Shown here in pieces: positions 1 through 7,978 of a DNA stretch of 64,000 nt (position 1 is its first letter; every line of letters starts with the position of its first letter). A program made the position numbers and the translations under genes. This DNA is from CAZGUX01 sp964529305. Lineage in GTDB: Bacteria > Acidobacteriota > Terriglobia > Bryobacterales > Bryobacteraceae. The DNA lies in the NCBI GenBank assembly GCA_964529305.1, contig CAZGUX010000285.1:49184-113183 (forward strand). Reading direction: 5' to 3'. The notes under the pieces were generated by a model. That model was not told the origin of the DNA, did not search any database, and worked only from the letters and a program-made list of their open reading frames with translations.

Positions 1-942
1 GGCGGCATCCTGATTGGCGATGTAGCGAAACATGTCGATGTCCATGCCGCCGGGTTCGACAGCGCCGGCAGGGAGGCGCCAGCCGAGTTCGCCGCCGAAG
101 GGGAGTCGCGGGTAGAGGAGTTCACCACTGGACTTCCGTGTATCGGTGTAGGCGGCGTTGACGGTTTCCAGTTGCTGCGGGGTGAGACATTTCGCGGTTT
201 CGGGGCCGTTGCACTGGAGAGCGCTGGGGTTGAAGTTGCAGGTGCGGGGGTCTTCCATGAGGCGGTCTCGGACGCCGTCGTTGGCGTCGCATTTGTCGAG
301 GACGGAGTCGTTGAGAAGTTTTAGCTTTTCGGGCGGCAGCGCGTGTTGTGGTGACTTGAGCGCGGTCATCAACAGACGCAAGCGCCAGGCGCAGAGGTGA
401 ATCTGGTTGTTGGCGGGCGCGCCGGCGATGATGCCGTCGAAGTCCTCCGGGTAACGCTGCGCGGACATCAGACCCTGGCGTCCACCGGTGGAGCACCCCT
501 CCCAATAGGACAGACGAGGACCGCGTCCATAGTAGGCCGCGATCAGCGCTTTTGCCTTGACGGCGGTTTCGTGAACGGCGCGAAAGGCGAAGTCGACAAT
601 CTTCTCGGGATGGCCTAGTGCAAAACTGCCGCTGCCGCCGGTGTGGCCGGTGTCGGTGGACGCGCTGGCATAACCCTCGCGAACGGCGTTGGTCATTCCG
701 CCTGTGTTGACGGTGCCGACGAAGCCTCCTCCGCCTTCCATGAGGAATTTGCCGTTCCACCCGGTGGCCGGAGGCAGCCAGACCTCGGACTTGATTTCAG
801 AATCGGCTGACGGCCGGAGGGTGATGGAAACCCTGCAGTGAGTGGCGGTTTGCGCGGCGGCGGTGACGTCGCCGAGGCGCGCCATGTCGGCACAAGGAGT
901 TTGGGCGCACATCGGGACGGCGAGCAGGAGGAGCAGGCGCAT
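1..942 (-). CDS. Tannase/feruloyl esterase family protein, 3' end outside window
   Basis: I translated this from the minus strand starting at the ATG at 942; the frame stays open for 314 codons and runs off the left edge, so the C-terminus is missing. The first 13 residues (MRLLLLLAVPMCA) form a short secretion signal. The serine-hydrolase nucleophile motif GCSTGGRQG is at residues 149-157 (Ser151), inside an alpha/beta-hydrolase-type region that also shows the family signatures WNGKF and GGGGF at about 62-74. Family members cleave gallate or hydroxycinnamate esters from plant polymers, usually outside the cytoplasm. Cysteines at about 17, 36 and 150 may form disulfides, as is usual in this family. 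The gene is divergent from the amidohydrolase pair, with 90 bp between the two start codons. The family assignment is firm; the substrate cannot be told from sequence. Confidence 0.88.
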   Translation of the reverse strand, partial: MRLLLLLAVPMCAQTPCADMARLGDVTAAAQTATHCRVSITLRPSADSEIKSEVWLPPATGWNGKFLMEGGGGFVGTVNTGGMTNAVREGYASASTDTGHTGGSGSFALGHPEKIVDFAFRAVHETAVKAKALIAAYYGRGPRLSYWEGCSTGGRQGLMSAQRYPEDFDGIIAGAPANNQIHLCAWRLRLLMTALKSPQHALPPEKLKLLNDSVLDKCDANDGVRDRLMEDPRTCNFNPSALQCNGPETAKCLTPQQLETVNAAYTDTRKSSGELLYPRLPFGGELGWRLPAGAVEPGGMDIDMFRYIANQDAA

Positions 943-1032
943 GCTCACAGACTACTGCGTTCCGCCGCCCAGCGGTGTTCGGGCCAGTCCGCTTCGGACA
1001 CCGGCATTGGGACGATGGTATATGTTGGTGCG

Positions 1033-2256
1033 ATGCGGTTGCTCCTTCTCACCGGCTGCTTTGCCTCGGCTCTGGCGGCTCAGCCCTACGATCTGCTCAT
1101 CAAGGGAGGCCACGTGATCGATCCGGCGAACCAGATCGACCGGGTCACCGACGTCGCGGTGTCCCAAAAGAAGATCGCCCGGGTCGCCGACAACCTTGCC
1201 GCCTCCGGCGCCAAGAAAGTGATCGATGCACGCGGACTCTACGTGTTGCCGGGGCTGATCGACCTGCACGCGCACGTGGTTGGCTACGAGGGCGCAATCT
1301 TTCCAGACGACAGCGCCCTGCCGGCGTGCACCACCACAGTCGTCGACGCCGGTGGGGCCGGCTGGCGGTCGTTCGATGAATTCAAGGCCAACATCATCGA
1401 CAAATCGCGCACGCGGGTGCTGTCGCTCATCAACATCGTCGGGCACGGCATGCTGGGAACCCGTTACGAGAGCGACACGGAAGACATGGATTCGGCCAAG
1501 ACCGCGGAGAAGATCAAGCAGTATCCGGGCGTGATCGTCGGCATCAAGACGGCGCACTTCGCCAAGCCCGGATGGACGGCCATCGACCGCGCCGTGGCGG
1601 CCGGCAAGATGGCCAATGTTCCGGTGATGGTCGACGACAAAATCACCACGGGCTCCCAGCGGACGTCGGCGGAGAAACTGCTCCAGCACATGCGCCCCGG
1701 CGACATGCACACACACACCTTCAACGACCGGCAACTGGAGGTGGTGAACCGCTACACCGGCAAAGTCCAGCCCTGGATCTGGGAGGCTCGCAAACGCGGC
1801 GTTCTGTTCGATATGGGGCACGGTGGGGGCAGTTTTCTCTGGCCGGTGGCGACCAAGGCGTTGGAACAGGGCTTCGCGCCGGACACGATCTCGACCGACC
1901 TGCACGCGACGAGCATCATGATCCAGCAGGCCGATATGACCAACTGCATCACGAAGCTCATGAATCTCGGCATGAAGCTACAGGACGCGGTCGCGCGGTC
2001 GACGATCGCTCCGGCCAAGGCGATTCACATGCAAGCCCAGATCGGCACCCTGGGCGCCGGCCGCGATGCCGACATCGCCGTCGTGCAGTTGAACCAGGGG
2101 GTCTACGCGCTGAAGGACGCCTGGGGAAAGAAGTTGATGGGTAAGCAGAAACTGGATTGTGTCCTGACGGTGCGGGCCGGAACGGTGGTTCACGACACGG
2201 CCGGGTTGGCCTATCCGGAGTGGCGCTCGGCCGGCAGCTACGAGGTGATTCCATGA
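1033..2256 (+). CDS. Secreted amidohydrolase/deacetylase family metallohydrolase (first of tandem pair)
   Basis: A 407-residue metal-dependent hydrolase of the amidohydrolase superfamily, dihydroorotase/deacetylase branch. I place the start at 1033 because the peptide MRLLLLTGCFASALAAQ that follows is a clean signal peptide; an open frame continues upstream but has no such N-terminus. The HxH metal site is LIDLHAHV (about residue 76-83). Further family signatures are GIKTAHF, HTHTFND and STDLHAT, which supply the other histidines and an aspartate. The C-terminal GTLGAGRDADIAVV segment is the usual closing beta-sandwich. The stop codon overlaps the start of the next gene (ATGA), so the two are translationally coupled. 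The substrate is unknown; cyclic amides or N-acyl compounds are usual for the family. The signal peptide implies a periplasmic location, unlike a true dihydroorotase. Confidence 0.88.
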   Translation: MRLLLLTGCFASALAAQPYDLLIKGGHVIDPANQIDRVTDVAVSQKKIARVADNLAASGAKKVIDARGLYVLPGLIDLHAHVVGYEGAIFPDDSALPACTTTVVDAGGAGWRSFDEFKANIIDKSRTRVLSLINIVGHGMLGTRYESDTEDMDSAKTAEKIKQYPGVIVGIKTAHFAKPGWTAIDRAVAAGKMANVPVMVDDKITTGSQRTSAEKLLQHMRPGDMHTHTFNDRQLEVVNRYTGKVQPWIWEARKRGVLFDMGHGGGSFLWPVATKALEQGFAPDTISTDLHATSIMIQQADMTNCITKLMNLGMKLQDAVARSTIAPAKAIHMQAQIGTLGAGRDADIAVVQLNQGVYALKDAWGKKLMGKQKLDCVLTVRAGTVVHDTAGLAYPEWRSAGSYEVIP

Positions 2257-3467
2257 CGCGCGCGGCTCTGCTGCTGTTGGTGACGCTTCCAGCCGGCGCG
2301 CAGCCGGTGTACGATCTGCTGATCAAGAACGGACACGTGATCGACCCGGCGTCGGGCCGGGACGGCCGAATGGATGTCGCGGTGACCGGAAGAACGATCG
2401 CGCGCGTGGCCCCGGATTTGCCGGGCGCCCAGGCCAAGAAGGTCGTGGATGCCACCGGTTACTACATCACCCCTGGCCTCGTCGATATCCACACGCACCT
2501 TGATACGTTTGGCCCGCCACTAAGTTTGAACGCGGATCACCAGAATCTTCGCAATTGCGTGTGCACCGCCGTGGATGCGGGCACCACCGGATGGAAGACG
2601 TTCGAGCGGTTCAAGAAACAGGTGGCGGATCCCTCGCGCGTGCGCGTGCTGGCCCTGCTGAACATCGTGGGGTCCGGCATGTACGGGCCGAAGGTGGAAG
2701 ACAACGTGGAGGACATGGATCCGGAGGCCACGGCGAGGATGGTGAAGAAGTACCCGGACATCCTGGTCGGCATCAAGACGGCGCATTTTTCCCTGCTGAC
2801 GTGGGATGCCATCGACCGCGCGACCAAGGCCGCCGAACTTTCGAACACGGTCCTGATGGTGGATTTCTGGCCGAAACCCGGGCGCGAGTTTTCAGACATC
2901 CTCAAGCGAATGCGTCCCGGCGACCTCTATACCCATACTTACGGATCGCCGGTCATCGTGCTGGACGAGAACAAGCGCGTCCACCACTATGTATGGGAAG
3001 CGCGCCGGAGAGGCGTCCTGTTCGACGTAGGCCACGGCGCGGGCAGTTTCTGGTTTCGCATCGCGGCGCCGGCGACGGAGCAGGGTTTCTGGCCGGATAC
3101 CATCTCGACCGACATTCACAAGAACAGCATCATGCTGCCCCAGGCGACCATGCCGATGACGATGTCGAAGTTCCTGAATCTCGGAATGCCGTTGAACCAG
3201 GTGGTGGAGAAGAGCACGATCGCGCCCGCGCGGGCGCTTCACCTGAATGGCCTGGGCACCCTGCGGGAGGGCGCGGTGGCCGACATCGCGGTGATGAAAC
3301 TCGATCGGGGTACGTTCGCGTTTCTGGACTCCGGGCGCGGGAAGTTGACCGGCAGCCAGCGACTCCGGTGCGCGCTCACCGTCCGGGCCGGTAAGGTGGT
3401 GTGGGACAACGACGGCCTGTTTGCCGAGGAATGGAAGGTGGCGGGCCCGTATAGTAATTTCAAGTAG
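2253..3467 (+). CDS. Secreted amidohydrolase/deacetylase family metallohydrolase (second of tandem pair)
   Basis: A 404-residue paralogue of the preceding gene; the two align along their whole length with roughly half the residues the same by eye. The ATG at 2253 overlaps the previous TGA by four bases, and the N-terminus (TRAALLLLVTLPAGAQ) is a signal peptide, so this start is well supported. The metal-binding HxH is in VDIHTHL; GIKTAHF, YTHTYGS and STDIHKN match the equivalent motifs of the neighbour. All predicted metal ligands are kept in both copies, so both should be active. The arrangement suggests recent-to-moderate duplication with division of substrate range within the periplasm. 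The exact reaction is not known. Confidence 0.87.
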   Translation: MTRAALLLLVTLPAGAQPVYDLLIKNGHVIDPASGRDGRMDVAVTGRTIARVAPDLPGAQAKKVVDATGYYITPGLVDIHTHLDTFGPPLSLNADHQNLRNCVCTAVDAGTTGWKTFERFKKQVADPSRVRVLALLNIVGSGMYGPKVEDNVEDMDPEATARMVKKYPDILVGIKTAHFSLLTWDAIDRATKAAELSNTVLMVDFWPKPGREFSDILKRMRPGDLYTHTYGSPVIVLDENKRVHHYVWEARRRGVLFDVGHGAGSFWFRIAAPATEQGFWPDTISTDIHKNSIMLPQATMPMTMSKFLNLGMPLNQVVEKSTIAPARALHLNGLGTLREGAVADIAVMKLDRGTFAFLDSGRGKLTGSQRLRCALTVRAGKVVWDNDGLFAEEWKVAGPYSNFK

Positions 3468-3491
3468 AGGCAGGAGATTGCCTCCCGGTGC

Positions 3492-3731
3492 CTACCGTGC
3501 GGGGCGGGTGGGCATCGTCGATAGGAGCGCACGAAGGGCCGTATTCACCGACTCAGCATCGCGAAAGACGTCTGCGACGTCCGGATCCAGCAGAATCGCA
3601 ATCGATCCCTCGGGCACGCTACCCGCGAACCGGTTCGGCTTCGATTTTCGGTAATCGAAACGGTACTCGGGCTTGAGGCCGCTCGATCGACGCTGTCTTG
3701 CTTTAGGGCGTGACTTTATCTTCGTAGTCAT
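3492..3731 (-). CDS. Orphan antitoxin-like protein
   Basis: A 79-residue protein. I start it at the ATG at 3731 (MTTKIKSRPK); the frame continues upstream but the extra residues look non-coding. Its C-terminal half (a PEY-F segment, then ILLDPDVADVF and ESVNTALRALL) matches the antitoxin at 4997-5221, which lies directly behind a BrnT toxin (VLLDDDVAQVF, ESVNRALRLLL). The segment reads like a short ribbon-helix-helix-type DNA-binding and dimerisation region after a basic N-terminus. No toxin gene lies beside this copy: the neighbours are an amidohydrolase and a methyltransferase. It may be a solitary antitoxin left after loss of its toxin, or a regulator derived from one. Confidence 0.62.
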   Translation of the reverse strand: MTTKIKSRPKARQRRSSGLKPEYRFDYRKSKPNRFAGSVPEGSIAILLDPDVADVFRDAESVNTALRALLSTMPTRPAR

Positions 3732-3868
3732 GCTGTTCCGTCCTGGTCGTAGGGCGGGGAGCGGCGGTCGGCGGGCCAGACAGGTGATAGATCGCACAAG
3801 TGGGAATCTGAAAGCCTCAACCAATTCCTCCTGAAACCCCGGACCGCGAATCCGCGTCCCTGGCAAAA

Positions 3869-4591
3869 ATGAGTCTGAGACGCCTGGCCGCTGTTCTGGT
3901 CATCGCTGCCGCTCTCCAAGGGCAGAAGCCCGAATACGACTTCTACCACGAAGACCGTGACAAGAAGCCCGAAACGTATGCCGACGAACTCCGCAAGGCC
4001 GGCATTCCTGAGATCGAAATCGCCCGGCGGGTGGACCTGCTCAAGAACCACCGCCCCCTACTGGAGGCCGACCGGTGGAATCGCTTCTACGGCAATCCAA
4101 AGAGCGCATATAACCGGGCGCCGAACACCTTCCTGACTCAGGTCGTCGAGACCCTCAAGCCGGGCGTGGCCCTGGACTACGCAATGGGCGAAGGCCGCAA
4201 CGCGCTCTATCTCGCGAAACTGGGATGGACGGTGCACGGTTTCGACATGTCCGATGTTGCCATCAACGCCGCGAATCGGCGCGCTGCGGAACTGGGGCTA
4301 AAGATAGGCGCGGTGGTCTCCACCGACGGGAACTACAACTTCGGCAAAGACCGCTTCGATTTGATTCTGTTCAGTTGGTCAATGCCGCTAGTGGACGTGC
4401 GCAAGGTGATCGACGCGCTCAAGCCGGGTGGGCTCGTCGTCATGGAGTTCGGCGCCGGATTCACCGGCCGGAACGGCATGCTACGGCTCTTCGACGATCT
4501 TCAGATCGAGCGCTACGAAGTCACTCGCGCCGTGTCCGACTTTTACGATCGCCGCGAGACGGACGTCTTCCACCTGATCGCCCGCAAGTAG
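3869..4591 (+). CDS. Class I SAM-dependent methyltransferase with N-terminal signal peptide
   Basis: A 240-residue protein with a Rossmann-fold methyltransferase core: motif I is LDYAMGEGRNALYLA (about 104-118), followed by the acidic residue of motif II in VHGFDMSD, and motif IV in DLILFSW. This resembles the SAM-binding family that includes tellurite-resistance TehB-like and UbiE-like enzymes. The N-terminus MSLRRLAAVLVIAAALQGQ is a convincing signal peptide, which is odd because SAM is made and held in the cytoplasm. The start at 3869 is the first ATG in frame after a stop. It is divergent from the orphan antitoxin with 137 bp between starts. The fold is clear; the substrate is unknown. 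Confidence 0.8.
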   Translation: MSLRRLAAVLVIAAALQGQKPEYDFYHEDRDKKPETYADELRKAGIPEIEIARRVDLLKNHRPLLEADRWNRFYGNPKSAYNRAPNTFLTQVVETLKPGVALDYAMGEGRNALYLAKLGWTVHGFDMSDVAINAANRRAAELGLKIGAVVSTDGNYNFGKDRFDLILFSWSMPLVDVRKVIDALKPGGLVVMEFGAGFTGRNGMLRLFDDLQIERYEVTRAVSDFYDRRETDVFHLIARK

Positions 4592-4737
4592 CGGATGGTT
4601 GTTCCCGATTTACTGACTGGGAAACCGGCGACATGGATGGAAAACCGGTGTTGCTCCAGTGAAGGATGCCGGCAACTTGAGATCTTTGTCTGACAATGCT
4701 GGAATCGGGGTTGGGGAGTGCGCATCACGAACTCGTC

Positions 4738-5025
4738 ATGCAGTTCGAATGGGATACGGTCAAAGCGAAATCCAACAGCGAAAAGCACGGCGTGAGTTTC
4801 TCCGAAGCGGTCACAGTGTTTGGAGACCCGCTTGAAGTGACGATCCCCGATCCGGATCATTCCGACGGCGAAACTCGTTTCTTGAGCCTTGGCTGTACAG
4901 AGCAAGGGAGGCTCCTGGTGGTGTCATATACTGAACGGGAGGGACGAATTCGTCTCATCAGCGCCCGTGAGGCCGTACCAAAGGAGCGGAGGATGTATGA
5001 GTCCGAACAATCCAGCGGGCAATGA
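4738..5025 (+). CDS. brnT: BrnT-family toxin
   Basis: A 95-residue protein starting MQFEWDTVKAKSNSEKHGV, the hallmark N-terminus of BrnT, a RelE-fold ribonuclease toxin. The rest follows the family: SFSEAVTVFGDP, then a DGETRFLSLG strand and RIRLISAREA before the end. I chose the ATG at 4738 rather than an in-frame ATG 42 bp upstream because BrnT proteins begin at MxFEWD. It overlaps the next gene by 29 bp, and toxin-first order with overlap is usual for BrnTA. BrnT cleaves RNA and is held in check by its partner, which also represses the operon. Here the partner is not a typical BrnA (see the next gene). Confidence 0.88.
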   Translation: MQFEWDTVKAKSNSEKHGVSFSEAVTVFGDPLEVTIPDPDHSDGETRFLSLGCTEQGRLLVVSYTEREGRIRLISAREAVPKERRMYESEQSSGQ

Positions 5026-5221
5026 CGATATGAGACCGGAGTACGACTTCTCCGGGGGAGTCCGGGGAAGACATCATGAGCAGTACAAGGCCGGTACCAA
5101 CGTCGTGCTTCTCGACGACGATGTTGCTCAGGTCTTCACGAATTCCGAGTCAGTGAACCGGGCCCTCCGGCTGCTTCTTGAACTCGCCAAACGCCAAGTG
5201 CCCCCGGATCGAGCGGCATGA
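4997..5221 (+). CDS. Antitoxin partner of BrnT (non-canonical family)
   Basis: A 74-residue protein with start ATG at 4997, 29 bp inside the BrnT gene. The sequence shows MRPEYDFSGG, then VVLLDDDVAQVF and ESVNRALRLLLELA. It lacks the usual BrnA region with an R-I-T-I-R-L strand and a DxxxWFK helix, but its position and size mark it as the BrnT antitoxin. It is clearly homologous to the orphan at 3492-3731. It is probably a DNA-binding autorepressor that neutralises BrnT. The call rests on context plus paralogy rather than on a recognised domain. Confidence 0.72.
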   Translation: MSPNNPAGNDDMRPEYDFSGGVRGRHHEQYKAGTNVVLLDDDVAQVFTNSESVNRALRLLLELAKRQVPPDRAA

Positions 5222-5345
5222 AGACCGGCCGTACGTCTTCGCCCCTCTCCGCCTGAGTACCGCGTTGGCTCATCGCTTGCATCACGGTTCGCGAGAAGCG
5301 GCTCCTTTTCTTCGTTCGACATCGCCTTCGTGTACGCCCCGCTGC

Positions 5346-6783
5346 TCACGCCAGCAAATCGAGGATCGCCTTGCCCTTCCCGTCGCGGGTCACGTGCACG
5401 GGCCGCTGTTCCACCTCGTAGGCGAGGTCGGCCGGAATCCCCAGCGTGCGGTAGATCGTCGCGTGCAGGTCCTCGATCCGGACCGGGTTCTCGATGGTCC
5501 GGCAGGGCCGCTCATCGGCGGTCTTGCCGTAGAGAAAACCTTTCTTGGCGCCGCCGCCGATCAGCAGAGCGCTCCCCGCGTCGGTGAAGTGGCGGTGCAT
5601 GCCGAAGTGCTTCGGCTCGGTCAGCCGGTCAGGAACCTTCACCTGGTCCTTCACCGGTTTATCCGGCTTGCCTTCTGTCAGCATGTCACGGCCGAACTCG
5701 CTGGCCAGCACGATCAGGGTGCGGTTCAGCAATCCGCGTTCTTCCAGGTCGAGCACGAGTTGCGCAATGGGGGCGTCGATCTGCCGCTTCATGTCCAGCG
5801 CCCGCGTGTGGCCGTTCTCGTGAGTGTCCCAGTTCTTGAACGGAATGTACTCGGTGGTGACCTCGACGAAGCGGGCGCCAGACTCCACCAGGCGGCGCGC
5901 CAGCAGGCAGCTCAGTCCGAACCGGCCGGTATTGTATGCGTCGAAATTCTTCCTGGGCTCGAGCGACAGGTCGAACGCTTTGGCCGACGGCGACGTCAGC
6001 AGGCGATGCGCCGACTCGAGCGACCGGAGGATCGATTCCCGCTGAGGGCCACTGCCGTTGCGGAAGACGGGATCCTGCTCGGCGAGTTTGCGGAACGCCT
6101 CGTGCCGGCGCGCGAAGCGCTGCTCGTCCATCCCCACCGGAGGCCGAACGGCGCTCGCCGCGTCTTCCGGATAGGGGATCAAAAACGGCCCGTATTCGGT
6201 ACCGAGAAAGCCCGCCGTGTGAAACGCTTTGACCGCGTCGCTCTCGCCGCCGATTTCCAGGTTCTGCCCGATGTCGATGAAGGGGGGCATGTCCGGATGT
6301 TTGGGCCCAAGCGTCCGGGCAATCACCGCGCCCAGGTGCGGCATGGCGACCGTCTGGGGCGGCGCGTAGCCGGTGTGCCATTGAAACTGGTGCCGCGAGT
6401 GCAAGATGAATCCGAGGTCCCCGGCCTGGTAGGAGCGAATCAGGGTGGCCCGATCCATGATGCTGCCGATACGCTCGAGTCCCTTCGACAGCTTGATGTT
6501 GTCGACGGCGGTATCGATAGGAGCAAACGTGCTGAGCACGCGGTCGGGCGACATCCCGGCCTCGAAGTTCGCGTGACGCTTCGGGTCGAACGTCTCGGTC
6601 TGCGCCATGCCTCCGGCCATCCAGAGGAGGATCATCGAGTCGGCCGTCGGTTCGATCCTGGCGGCAGCCGGGAGTTGGCGTGGGGCGGCCCCCGTCAACG
6701 CCGAGAGAACAGCTCCGGCGGAGACATTCAGAAAGCCTCGGCGGCTGACGGCATCGCGCGCGGCGCTCCTCCCGATTCCACAT
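5346..6783 (-). CDS. DUF1501 family protein, apparent frameshift near the N-terminus
   Basis: A sulfatase-like-fold DUF1501 protein of about 478 residues. The uninterrupted frame 5346-6698 holds the family core: MILLWMAGGMAQTETFDPKR near the start, then LARRLVESGARFVEV, NWDTHENG, LASEFGRD and IRTEDL-like RIEDLHATIYRTLGIP near the end. In the same frame upstream, SRRGFLNVSAGAVLSALTG is a Tat signal, but the frame meets a stop at 6783-6785 without any ATG, GTG or TTG before it. In the neighbouring frame an ATG at 6783 overlaps the upstream gene's stop (TGATG) and encodes MWNREERRA. Joining the two needs a +1 shift in the run of GC repeats near 6755-6760. It is the last gene of a three-gene operon, and DUF1501 proteins are regularly paired with DUF1549/DUF1553 proteins. 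The function of the family is unknown. The frameshift could be a sequence error or real. Confidence 0.82.
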
Positions 6784-7976
6784 CAGTGCCTCCTTCGGAC
6801 CAGATCTTTTTGTTGGACGGTGGTCGCGAGATACTCCTCGGTCTCCTCGGCCGTGAAGCGCTCGGGCGCAAACGCAGTCACGTCAATGTGAGTCTTTCCA
6901 TCAGCCACGAATTCGGCCAGCAGCAGCCCACTCACCGGATTGTACGCGAATCCGCCGGAATGGAAAGCGTGACCGATGAAGAGTCCGGGCACCGCTTTCA
7001 CGGGACCAACAATGGGTTCACCGTCCATGGCAAAACTGATCAGGCCGACCCGCTCCTCCTCCCATTCGACCGAATCGAGTAGGGGGATGTATGACCGGAA
7101 CGAGCTGCGAAGCTGCTCCCTCAATCCCGGCCAAGCCTCGACTTCCCGGAGATGAAACTCGCGGGATGGGACTGGGAACTCTTCGCGTTCCGCGGTCTCG
7201 ACGCCGGCGAGCAGGCGACCTCCAGCCGAGGGCCGGATGTATCCTCCAAACGGATTTGCGTTGACCGCGGGGATGTGCAGCGGTTCCGGCAACGGGGTGG
7301 TCACGTATCGTTGATGCACGACGGTCTTGACCGGCAACCGGACACCGACGTCGCTCAACACGATGTTCGTCCAGGAATACAACGTTGAAATGACAGCGTC
7401 CGCCCCGATTTCTTCGTTCGCCGTACGGACGCCGGTCAGCCGCCCGCCTTCCATCCGGAATCCGGTGGCCGCCTGGTGTTCGCGAATCTCGACCCCCAAC
7501 TGCCGGCACTTGGAAGCCAGAGCCTGCAGGTATTCGTCCGGCTCGCTATATCCTCCGAGGGGATCGAACAGGCCGATGAATTCGTCTTGCGGATGCAGTT
7601 GCGGCCATGCCTCACGCATTTCGCCGGCATCGAGGATCTCGTACGGCGCGGACAGGCGATCGTACAGGGGCAGGAGCCGTTCGCGGTCCAGCCACGACGC
7701 CGGATCGAACAGGTTCAGGCACCCGACATCCTGAAACCGGTATCCCTCTAGTTCGTGGGACAGCTCACGATATCTCCGGAGCGCCGTTTGACGGGCGCGG
7801 ACGCCCGTCTCGCTCCACAGAAGGCCGGTGATGATGGCGGCAGCGCGGCGGCTGGACCCGTCGCCGACCGGACCCTTGTCGAGCAGAATAATGCGCCCGA
7901 ATTTCTTCTGGGCGAGATGATACGCCGTACTGAGGCCGGTGACTCCGGCGCCGAGAATGATGGCAGTGGGTTGCAT
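6783..7976 (-). CDS. FAD-dependent oxidoreductase, DAO family
   Basis: A 397-residue flavoprotein. It starts at the ATG at 7976 (MQPTAIILGAGVTGLSTAYH), only 2 bp after the stop of the upstream gene, and the GxGxxG dinucleotide motif lies within the first 15 residues, typical of the D-amino-acid oxidase/glycine oxidase/sarcosine oxidase superfamily. The GPVGDGSSRRAAA segment after the first strand and the C-terminal GEPIVGPV...LFIGHAFHSGGF motif fit the substrate-binding and second FAD contact regions of the family. There is no signal peptide, although both operon partners are exported. Its stop overlaps the downstream start (TGATG). The reaction is probably oxidation of a secondary or primary amine; the substrate is unknown. 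Confidence 0.87.
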   Translation of the reverse strand: MQPTAIILGAGVTGLSTAYHLAQKKFGRIILLDKGPVGDGSSRRAAAIITGLLWSETGVRARQTALRRYRELSHELEGYRFQDVGCLNLFDPASWLDRERLLPLYDRLSAPYEILDAGEMREAWPQLHPQDEFIGLFDPLGGYSEPDEYLQALASKCRQLGVEIREHQAATGFRMEGGRLTGVRTANEEIGADAVISTLYSWTNIVLSDVGVRLPVKTVVHQRYVTTPLPEPLHIPAVNANPFGGYIRPSAGGRLLAGVETAEREEFPVPSREFHLREVEAWPGLREQLRSSFRSYIPLLDSVEWEEERVGLISFAMDGEPIVGPVKAVPGLFIGHAFHSGGFAYNPVSGLLLAEFVADGKTHIDVTAFAPERFTAEETEEYLATTVQQKDLVRRRH

Positions 7977-7978
7977 GG

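Noticed and set aside
5178..7082. Long + strand open frame over the DUF1501 region
   Set aside because: It is antisense to DUF1501 and the FAD oxidoreductase, is rich in Arg, His and Gly, and shows no domain. High GC content keeps the antisense frame open.
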